Assembly: GCA_016781885.1 (NCBI GenBank)
Contig: JADDPM010000137.1
Location: forward strand, 1 to 5,604
DNA length: 5,604 nucleotides
Direction of reading: 5' to 3'
From: Rubrobacter sp.
Lineage (GTDB): Bacteria; Actinomycetota; Rubrobacteria; Rubrobacterales; Rubrobacteraceae
Made by a program: the position numbers and the translations under genes. Numbering within the stretch: the first letter of the stretch is position 1; each line of letters opens with the position of its first letter. The notes beneath the pieces are model-generated. The model had not been told where the DNA came from, did no database searches, and saw only the letters and a program-made list of their open reading frames with translations. Shown one piece after another: positions 1 to 5,300 of the stretch.

Positions 1-1
1 C

Positions 2-301
2 CCCCGCTGCGGCACCAACATCCTCATCTACATCGTCGGCGCCGCCCTACTCGATCCTTTCATAGACTGGGCCCCCTACGCCGTACTGCAGTTCATCCTC
101 ATAAGCGAGGCCTGGTTCGTCTTCGGCAAGACGAGGTGGTCCATCGCCATCGGTAACTTCATGCAGAAGTACTTCACCACCTCAGAGCCCGGCCGCAAGG
201 AGCTGGAGGTCGCCGTCGAATCCCTCAGGGAGCTCCTTTGCGCAGAGAGAGGAGAGCGTGGCGCCGCCAAGGAGCCGGTTCTCGTCTCGCCGCAGTTTTA
301 G
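2..301 (+). CDS. C-terminal part of a small membrane protein, possibly DUF6391 family
   Basis: The frame is open from the left edge to a TAG at 299-301, giving 99 residues of a gene whose start lies outside the window. It begins with a P-R-C-G-T-N motif, followed by two hydrophobic stretches (about residues 7-20 and 26-42) and then a charged, probably cytoplasmic tail rich in Glu, Arg and Lys. An H-P-x-C-G-T-N motif before paired membrane segments, with a short 'lQ...tT' tail, is what I recall of DUF6391 proteins, which have no known function. That assignment is from memory and only moderately sure; that it is a membrane protein is clearer. The gene converges on the minus-strand remnants that begin at 341, with 39 bases between them. 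An ATG-started frame on the opposite strand here is a shadow. Confidence 0.6.
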   Translation, partial: PRCGTNILIYIVGAALLDPFIDWAPYAVLQFILISEAWFVFGKTRWSIAIGNFMQKYFTTSEPGRKELEVAVESLRELLCAERGERGAAKEPVLVSPQF

Positions 302-340
302 AGTTGGCGAGCTCTTAGTTCTTCTGGCGGCTGATCGCTG

Positions 341-957
341 CTAATTCGCCTGCTGGGTGGGTCTTATGAGGATCTCGTTGACGCTCACGCGTTCGGGCCG
401 GGTGACACGGTAGGCGATGGCGTTTGCTATATCCTTGGCCTGGAGGATGTCGAGCCCGTAGATACTCTTGATTCCTTCTTGAGCCTCCTCGTCTGTGGTG
501 TGGCTGGCGAGCTCTGTCTCGGCTGCCCCCGCTCCACCACCGTCACCCGCACCTTGTCTTCGATCAGCTCCTGACGCAACGCCTCGGAGATGGCGTTGAC
601 GGCGAACTTGGTCCCCGAGTAGGCTCCAACACCCGGTCGAGTCTTGTGACCGGCCACGCTGCTTATATTCACCACCTGCACAGCCGCGTCGGTAGCGTGG
701 AGGAGACCCATCACATTCACCACGTCGAACATCGTTCGCCACTCGTCGGAGAGGCCTTTCTCGATCTTGGAGAGCTGCATTACGCCAGCGTTGTTGACGA
801 GGATGTCGACACGTCCAAGCTCGTCTTTTGCGCGCCGGATCAGGGCATGCGCCTGCCCCTCGTCTGTCACGTCGCAGCGACCGGAAGTACCCTGCCACCA
901 TCACCCTTTATCCTGATGATGAGGTCGTTTAGCCGGTCCTCCCTGCGAGTCGCGGCG
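341..957 (-). pseudogene. Decayed short-chain dehydrogenase/reductase (SDR)
   Basis: Classical SDRs are NAD(P)-dependent oxidoreductases of about 240-250 residues. Read on the minus strand, this stretch shows family landmarks in order but in three frames. First comes an R-R-E-D-R-L helix segment and a G-G-R-V-L-P-V strand (about 950-879). Then R-C-D-V-T-D-E, the N-N-A-G motif, N-V-M-G-L-L, N-I-S-S and the catalytic Y-S-G-T-K pair (879 to about 532). Last is E-T-E-L-A-S and a normal-looking C-terminus ending at TAG 341-343. Restoring one C near 879 (GTC-CGC) and one near 531 (GAG-CCG) rejoins the frames. About 9-13 codons are missing between T-D-A-A and V-V-N-I-S-S near 678, where SDRs have a surface loop. 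A GTG codon is duplicated near 717. The first roughly 30 residues, including the glycine-rich G-x-x-x-G-x-G cofactor motif, are absent. Ser, Tyr and Lys of the active site survive, but a working enzyme is not expected. The intact-looking subframe from GTG 870 is part of this remnant, not a gene. Confidence 0.85.
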
Positions 958-960
958 CCC

Positions 961-1395
961 TGATCACGAGTAGAAGACCGAGTGAGATCAGGATGAACAG
1001 CAGATAATATCCGAGCACGCGCCAGAGATTCGAGGCTTCGGCCCTGAAGGCGGAGGAGAAGCGGCCGCTCTCGCCCCGGACTATCGTGGCAACGCTCTCC
1101 GCCAGCGGCCCCTGGGAGATCAGGGACAGCACGACGAAGATGAGCACGATCAAAACTACCAGCGCAACGATAGCCAGGATCAGGGCAAGGTATCGAACAA
1201 CCATTGGCCGGGATTGAGGCCCGACGCGGGTAACGAATCCCCGAAGTCGCCGTCGTCGAACCCGCTGGAGCCCCCCGAAGGGACGTTGAAGTTCGCGGAG
1301 CCTCCCTTGCCGGTTGCGAAGAAGCCGAAGAACCACAGGTAGCGGTTGCGCAGCGTGAGCCAGAAGGCGTCTTTGATCAAAGCTCCGTAGTTCAC
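961..1395 (-). pseudogene. Broken multi-pass membrane protein, N-terminal half
   Basis: The frame starts at GTG 1395-1393, whose GTGA overlaps the stop of the upstream ATP-grasp gene, a sign of translational coupling. The first part has an amphipathic N-terminus, an aromatic segment (L-W-F-F-G-F-F) and a Gly/Ser/Asp-rich loop, then ends at TGA near 1182. In the next frame, hydrophobic sequence continues directly: a long segment (L-A-L-I-L-A-I-V through V-V-L-S-L-I), a polar S-Q-G-P-L-A-E-S-V region, and another membrane segment ending L-G-L-L-L-V-I near 964. Adding one G around 1184-1188 (TTG-GCC) joins the two frames cleanly. After L-L-V-I the sequence changes to SDR remnant and the frame stops at TAA 931-929. 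I recall similar glycine-loop membrane proteins in related actinobacteria, roughly twice this length, but I cannot name the family or a function. Confidence 0.7.
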
Positions 1396-2918
1396 CGCTC
1401 CAGGATCCAGGTATCCTTCATCTTGCCGCCGCTGGAGATGTTGGTCAGATGGCTGCCGGGCGCGGCCACGCGCGCTAGAGATCCGGGCACGATCTCTACC
1501 ACCCCCGGGTCCTCCGGGTCCGGGGCGAGCGCGAGCATCCGGTAGTCGGCATAAGAGTCAACGAGGTTGAAGCCTCCTATTTCGATGTCGGCTTTGCAGA
1601 GGACGTGAGTCGAGAAGTCGACCATCTCCTGGGCGATGTACTCGACCGGGTTGCTCTCGACGAGCCTGCGGAACCGCTCTATGGATTCCTTAGACTCCTC
1701 CGGCCCGATCATGACCTCCTTGCCGCCGTACCCGCCCCGGCTCTTGACTACGAGCTCCCCGAAGTACTCCATCACGTACCTGCGCTCCTCCGGTACTGCT
1801 AGCGACCACGTCCTCGCGTTCCGTATGATCGGCTCCTCGCCGAGATAAGCTCGTACCATCTCCGGCACGAAGACCTCGACCCCCTTGTCGTCCACTACCT
1901 CCGAGTTTGGCGCGAAGAGGACGTGGACCTTCCCCGCCACGTGACAGTCCAAAAGCTCCGGTAACTCCGCGTAGAGCGTGTCTTCGTCCACCCGCTCGTA
2001 GACGACGTCGATCCTGCGCCCAGTCGGCCTGTGTAGGAGATACCCCTCGGCGTCGAACTCGAGGTCTTTGGTCTCCGCCAGGATGGCGCCCATCTCCTCG
2101 GCGTAGATGTTGTGGTCGAGATAGAACTGGTCGTCCCGCCCGCTGGAGACGACCGCGAGCGTCGCCTCCGAACCTTTGGGCGACGCTGCCCGCAGAGAGT
2201 CCCCGAGCCGCCCTAGCCAACCGTCTAAAGAGCGTACCGCAAGACGCGCGGAGGCGTCTGGGAAGAAGACCTCCCGGCTCATCCTCCGGCGCCTGGTTAT
2301 GGCGGCGAGCCCCACGGGCATCTTGGCGTTCTCTTCGAGGATCACGTACTCCCAGCCCCCGGTCTGGCCGCTTCGGGCGCTCTCGACCGCCACGACGTCG
2401 AAGGCGATCTGCCGGACCGGCACCGGACCGAAGCGGTTCGGGAGGTCCGGGTCGTAGAGAATGCTCGTCTCTATGACCTCTTCCGGGACGATCTCCTGGA
2501 CACCGGCCTCCAGCCTGCGCAAGAACTCGTTGACCGCCCGCACCCTCTGGACGAGGCCGCGTTCCAGACGCTCCCACTCGGCGGCGGGGACGACGCGCGG
2601 GAACCAGTCGGTCGGGTGGGTCTTGTCGCCCTCCTGAATGCCGAAGGAATGCTGCTCGTCCAACAGAAGGCCGTGCGCCCGGCGCAGGTTCTCCTCCCAA
2701 CGTTCGGGGCCGGTCTTCGCCAGCTCCTCGAAGAGAGGACCATAAATAGGACGCGGCTCTCCGTCCGGCCCATAGACCTCGTTCGTACCCGGTAGCGCGC
2801 GCTCGAATAGGATAGGCCTCACAGATCGGGGATTATACAGGCGCACCGCGGGTACACGCTCATCTACGACCGCGACCTCCCATCCGAGGAACCGGCTGCT
2901 CAGGAGTAGACGCGGCAT
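1392..2918 (-). CDS. Circularly permuted ATP-grasp protein (COG2308 / CP_ATPgrasp type)
   Basis: The 508-residue frame is probably an ATP-dependent carboxylate-amine/thiol ligase-like enzyme; the substrate is unknown for the family. Landmarks in order are: E-V-Y-G-P-D-G-E-P-R-P-x-Y (47-59), the family's N-terminal signature; I-L-E-E-N-A-K-M-P-V-G (193-203), like the family's L-E-D-N-x-R-x-P-S-G; D-V-V-Y-E-R-V-D (304-311); V-K-S-R-G-G-Y-G-G-K (391-400), the glycine-rich ATP-binding loop; and N-I-S-S-G-G-K-M-K-D-T-W-I-L near the C-terminus (493-506). No frameshift is visible. The start is uncertain. ATG 2918 has no proper Shine-Dalgarno site, and the first 32 residues are atypical. GTG 2822 (residue 33) lies 9 bases after a TATAAT and would give 476 residues, closer to the family norm. 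The usual partners (alpha-E/DUF403 and transglutaminase-like proteins) are not in this window; instead the stop overlaps the start of a broken membrane gene. Confidence 0.9.
   Translation of the reverse strand: MPRLLLSSRFLGWEVAVVDERVPAVRLYNPRSVRPILFERALPGTNEVYGPDGEPRPIYGPLFEELAKTGPERWEENLRRAHGLLLDEQHSFGIQEGDKTHPTDWFPRVVPAAEWERLERGLVQRVRAVNEFLRRLEAGVQEIVPEEVIETSILYDPDLPNRFGPVPVRQIAFDVVAVESARSGQTGGWEYVILEENAKMPVGLAAITRRRRMSREVFFPDASARLAVRSLDGWLGRLGDSLRAASPKGSEATLAVVSSGRDDQFYLDHNIYAEEMGAILAETKDLEFDAEGYLLHRPTGRRIDVVYERVDEDTLYAELPELLDCHVAGKVHVLFAPNSEVVDDKGVEVFVPEMVRAYLGEEPIIRNARTWSLAVPEERRYVMEYFGELVVKSRGGYGGKEVMIGPEESKESIERFRRLVESNPVEYIAQEMVDFSTHVLCKADIEIGGFNLVDSYADYRMLALAPDPEDPGVVEIVPGSLARVAAPGSHLTNISSGGKMKDTWILER
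2832..2837 (-). promoter_or_regulatory. Possible -10 box (TATAAT) for the ATP-grasp gene
   Basis: On the minus strand the sequence reads TATAAT, then CCCCGATCT, then GTG at 2822. A perfect -10 hexamer is rare by chance in DNA this GC-rich. Its position would put transcription start a few bases before or at an in-frame GTG, giving a nearly leaderless mRNA. Against this, I find no good -35 at 17-18 bases, and the hexamer lies inside the longest open frame, where it encodes Tyr-Asn. Confidence 0.35.
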
Positions 2919-2996
2919 CTTCCGTGATGAGTAGCGGTTAGCAGGAATTTTCGGCTAGGCGATACTGTGGGTCTTTACCGGCTTCTTTGATAGGAG

Positions 2997-3812
2997 ATGA
3001 CACAATTTGGTGTAGAGAGCCTGGTCCGCTACCGCTATACTGGCCGCATGTTGGAGCAGGTGCGGCTTACACCCCCAGGGGAGAACGGCGGGACGCGGGG
3101 TTCGAAGGCGCGGCTCTATGTCCGCTGGATGCCCCACCTCGGTGCCGAGGCCGTCGCCCTGTACGAGCTCTTGCGCGTCCTCCCCGACGTCGGGCACGAT
3201 GCCGTCGAGGTCGAGGAGCTCTCCGAGCTGTTGCGCTCCACCCCGGAGAGCGTCGAGGACTCCCTGCGCGTCCTGGCGGAGCACGGCTTCGTCGTGGAGC
3301 GTGACGGCTGGCTCGACGTCCTGGAGCGCCCGCCCGTGGCTCGGAGGACCGTAGAGCTTGTCGAGACCGCGCCCCCCTCTGCCCCGGTGCGGGAGATAGA
3401 GGTGGTGCGGGCGGAGCCGGAGGGGGTCTCGCCGGACGATTACTTCCGGTTCATGGGCTCGCTCCCGGCGCCGCACATCCTGGAGTTCCTCAATGGGTAC
3501 TGCGAACGGGATGGGCTCGAGCCGGCCGTAGTCCTCGAAGCCCTGAAGATCGCCAGCGAGCGGGATGCCCGCAAGGTGGGGTATGTCAGGAGTATCCTTG
3601 AGCGGTGGGTCGAGCGGGGGGTCAAGACCGTCGCCGACGTGGAGCGCTTCGAAAAGGACCGTCGCTTGAGGCTCGTCGAGGAGAGCGGAGCCGTGCGCGG
3701 CGGGGCGTTGAAGATCGGGGAGTCGAAGGCGGGAGGGGGGGTGAGGGATGGAACGTATCGGGGATCTGCTACCAGACGCCGGGAGGGCTATGAGTGGCTC
3801 TTCGGCGAGTAA
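2997..3812 (+). CDS. DnaD-domain replication initiation protein
   Basis: DnaD-type proteins bind DNA and act early in primosome assembly, ahead of the helicase loader. This 271-residue frame has a likely winged-helix region (about 45-110, with V-E-E-L-S-E-L-L and an S-L-R-V-L-A-E-H-G-F-V recognition-helix pattern), a Pro/Glu-rich linker (112-145), and a DnaD/DnaB_2 C-terminal domain (148-222). That domain carries the diagnostic Y-V-R-S-I-L-E-R-W-V-E-R-G-V-K-T motif at 196-211, matching the family's YxxxILxxWxxxGxxT. A basic tail ends in Y-E-W-L-F-G-E. ATG 2997 has AGGAG touching it with no spacer, which is unfavourable. ATG 3048 (residue 18) sits 6 bases after TATACT and is the better start, giving 254 residues and a leaderless message. 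The 3' end overlaps the loader gene. Identity is secure; a DnaD beside a DnaC-type gene is also common in phages. Confidence 0.88.
   Translation: MTQFGVESLVRYRYTGRMLEQVRLTPPGENGGTRGSKARLYVRWMPHLGAEAVALYELLRVLPDVGHDAVEVEELSELLRSTPESVEDSLRVLAEHGFVVERDGWLDVLERPPVARRTVELVETAPPSAPVREIEVVRAEPEGVSPDDYFRFMGSLPAPHILEFLNGYCERDGLEPAVVLEALKIASERDARKVGYVRSILERWVERGVKTVADVERFEKDRRLRLVEESGAVRGGALKIGESKAGGGVRDGTYRGSATRRREGYEWLFGE
3036..3041 (+). promoter_or_regulatory. Probable -10 box (TATACT) of a leaderless promoter
   Basis: TATACT is followed by six bases (GGCCGC) and then the in-frame ATG at 3048. That spacing puts the expected transcription start at the A of the ATG, the usual layout of leaderless genes in Deinococcus and actinobacteria. 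It would drive the four-gene plus-strand operon. The -35 region is weak: TAGAGA sits at 17-base spacing, and TTGGTG is 23 bases upstream. Confidence 0.5.
3731..3747 (+). other. Potential G-quadruplex motif over the loader ribosome-binding site
   Basis: The run reads GGG-A-GGGGGGG-TGA-GGG, which fits four G-triplets with loops of 1, 1 and 3 bases. It lies within the DnaD coding frame and immediately before ATG 3748 of the loader gene, including the GGAGG that would be its Shine-Dalgarno site. If it folds in the mRNA it could limit loader translation. Folding is inferred from the pattern only. Confidence 0.4.
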
Positions 3813-4611
3813 GAGGTCTTCTGGCCCTGCGCTGCGGCTGGACGACCAGATCTGTGCGCACTGCGGCCGGGAGTTGGAGGCGGAGTTCTTCGAGTTCCCG
3901 CCCGCCCTGCAACGCAAGTACGGGAGGACCGGCGAGTGGTACTACCATCCCTGCACCCCCGAGTGCGAGCAGAAGAACGAGCGGCGAGAGTGGGAGCGCA
4001 TGCGCCGCGACGCGCGCGTCGAGTCTCTTCTGGAGAAGAGTGGCCTCAGCAGGCGATTCAGGCGCTATACCTTCGCTAACTTTAAGCCCTACGTGAGCCA
4101 GGGGGCGGCCAAGGCCGTGGAGAGGGTCGAAGACTACCTCGCACGCTGGGACGAGAACAGGGAGGCGGGCAAGGGTCTCTATCTTTGCGGGGACGTGGGG
4201 ACCGGGAAGACCCATCTCGCGGTTGCGATCCTGAACGAGCTTGTCCGCAAGAAGAGGGTCCCGTCGCTCTTCGTGACCGTGCCGGAGCTGCTAGATAACC
4301 TGCGCGAGACCTACAACAAGCCGGGCCGCAACCTCGACGAGTGGATGGATGCCGTCCAGAATGCGGAGTTTCTGGTCCTCGATGACCTCGGGAGCGAGCG
4401 ACCGACTGAGTGGGTGCGCGAGCGGATCTTCGTGATAGTCAACCACCGCTACCGCGAGGCCCTGCCGACGATCTTCACCTCGAACATAGGACCTAAAGAT
4501 CTCGCCACGCAGCTTGAGGAGAGGACGGCCAGCCGTATCATCGCGATGTGCGAGTGGATCGACCTGGAGGGAGAAGACTACCGGGAGATCGCCGCCAAGG
4601 AGGGGCGTTAA
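3748..4611 (+). CDS. DnaC/DnaI-type helicase-loader ATPase with N-terminal zinc site
   Basis: This AAA+ ATPase most likely delivers the replicative helicase to DNA exposed by its DnaD neighbour. The N-terminal part has C-x-x-C at 36-39 and H-P-C-x-x-x-C at 67-73, a DnaI-like zinc-binding site, then an Arg/Glu-rich helix (74-95) and the Y-T-F-A-N-F linker typical of the family (107-112). The ATPase core has Walker A G-D-V-G-T-G-K-T (148-155), Walker B F-L-V-L-D-D (208-213), sensor 1 T-S-N (244-246), and R-T-A-S-R (259-263), which holds the arginine-finger candidates. IstB, the transposition helper, is a relative, but there is no transposase here and the DnaD context favours a loader. The frame overlaps the DnaD gene by 65 bases from ATG 3748 (GGAGG 11 bases upstream) or 23 bases from ATG 3790 (GGGAGG only 3 bases upstream). 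The choice between them is open; both leave all domains intact. Confidence 0.88.
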   Translation: MERIGDLLPDAGRAMSGSSASKRSSGPALRLDDQICAHCGRELEAEFFEFPPALQRKYGRTGEWYYHPCTPECEQKNERREWERMRRDARVESLLEKSGLSRRFRRYTFANFKPYVSQGAAKAVERVEDYLARWDENREAGKGLYLCGDVGTGKTHLAVAILNELVRKKRVPSLFVTVPELLDNLRETYNKPGRNLDEWMDAVQNAEFLVLDDLGSERPTEWVRERIFVIVNHRYREALPTIFTSNIGPKDLATQLEERTASRIIAMCEWIDLEGEDYREIAAKEGR

Positions 4612-4617
4612 CAGGCC

Positions 4618-5295
4618 GTGCGCGACGAGTTCCTCATAACACGCCAGGGAAAGCAATACGTGCTATTCGCGGGGCTTTTAGACGAAGCTCATAGTCGGGG
4701 TCTGCGCGGCATAGACACCGAACTAGTCCAGGTCCCCACGTCTGAGAACGGCAACGTTGCCGTAGTCAAGGCGACCGTGGAGATGGAGGACGGCCGGACG
4801 TTCTCCGGCATCGGCGACGCCAGCCCTGAGAACGTGGGCCGTAACATCATCCCGCACATCATTCGAATGGCCGAGACGCGCGCGAAGGCCAGAGCGTTAA
4901 GGGACGCGGTGAACGTCGGAGCGACCGCTTTGGAAGAGCTCTCCGACGGTGATGAGGCTCCGCCGGCCAACTATCCTCCCCCGCGTAACCTCCAGAGCGT
5001 CCCGCAGAGGACCGCATCCGGCGGCGACTCCGCCCCCAGCAACGGTCGGGCCGGCGCCAAGCCCGAGGACGCGGAGGAAGCCCCACAAGAGGCTTCGCGG
5101 CGTGGGGGCAGGGGGGGATCGCAGAAGGCGCGGAAGAGCCAGATCGACCTTTTGAGGACCCTAGCCGAAGAGCTCCGGGGCGAGAATGGCGTCGCCCGCC
5201 TCGAGAGCCGTATCGGTAAGTCGCTAGGCGACCTCACCCGCGCTGAGGCCGACGAGTGGATAGACCGCCTTACTCCCGCCGAGGGCCGCGAATAA
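4618..5295 (+). CDS. Uncharacterised two-domain protein, possible RAD52-like annealing protein
   Basis: The 225-residue frame starts at GTG 4618, 6 bases after the loader's stop. AAGGAGG at 4597-4603 is 14 bases upstream, rather far for a ribosome-binding site. The N-terminal domain (1-108) alternates strands and helices: G-K-Q-Y-V-L-F-A-G-L-L, V-A-V-V-K-A-T-V-E-M-E-D-G-R, F-S-G-I-G-D-A-S-P-E-N-V, and the helix A-E-T-R-A-K-A-R-A-L-R-D-A-V-N-V-G (85-101). A-x-T-R-A-x-x-R-A-L followed by G is reminiscent of the core of phage and cellular RAD52-superfamily annealing proteins, which coat single-stranded DNA. A low-complexity Pro/Gly/Arg linker (109-172) leads to a small helical C-terminal domain (173-221) with a 'Q-I-D-L-L...L-T-R-A-E-A-D-E-W-I-D-R-L' pattern, seen at the ends of several phage recombination proteins. 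The functional call is inference; that the gene is real and travels with the replication genes is well supported. Confidence 0.75.
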   Translation: MRDEFLITRQGKQYVLFAGLLDEAHSRGLRGIDTELVQVPTSENGNVAVVKATVEMEDGRTFSGIGDASPENVGRNIIPHIIRMAETRAKARALRDAVNVGATALEELSDGDEAPPANYPPPRNLQSVPQRTASGGDSAPSNGRAGAKPEDAEEAPQEASRRGGRGGSQKARKSQIDLLRTLAEELRGENGVARLESRIGKSLGDLTRAEADEWIDRLTPAEGRE

Positions 5296-5300
5296 AGGGG

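Noticed and set aside
286..311. Six-base stem (CTCGCC / GGCGAG) around the stop codon at 299-301, considered as a terminator
   Set aside because: The stem is short, the loop is 14 bases and no T-run follows; it is not convincing as a terminator for either strand.
646..963. Plus-strand open frame of 105 codons opposite the SDR remnant
   Set aside because: It is antisense to recognisable SDR sequence and its translation shows no domain; it is a shadow.
1690..2700. Long minus-strand frame (336 codons) inside the ATP-grasp gene
   Set aside because: The product is Arg/Gly-rich low-complexity sequence typical of a shifted frame in GC-rich DNA, and it lies wholly within a gene with clear motifs.
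2938..2966. TTAGCA and GATACT with 17-base spacing, considered as a second plus-strand promoter
   Set aside because: Each hexamer matches the consensus at only four of six positions, and the ATG it would serve (2997) has an unusable Shine-Dalgarno spacing; the TATACT at 3036 is the better candidate.
3731..3812. Slippage on the seven-G run making a DnaD-loader fusion protein
   Set aside because: A TGA at 3742-3744 in the loader frame and one at 3791-3793 in the third frame block any read-through fusion.
2955..3917. Minus-strand frame of 320 codons opposite the DnaD gene
   Set aside because: The plus strand there encodes a diagnostic DnaD motif, and the antisense product has no recognisable pattern.
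3748..4611. IstB-type transposition helper
   Set aside because: There is no IstA-like transposase or terminal inverted repeat in the window, and the DnaD neighbour and N-terminal zinc site fit a helicase loader better.
5104..5117. Second G-rich run (GGGGG, CA, GGGGGGG) as a quadruplex
   Set aside because: It supplies only three clear G-triplets with short loops; it is most simply explained by Gly/Arg codons in the linker.
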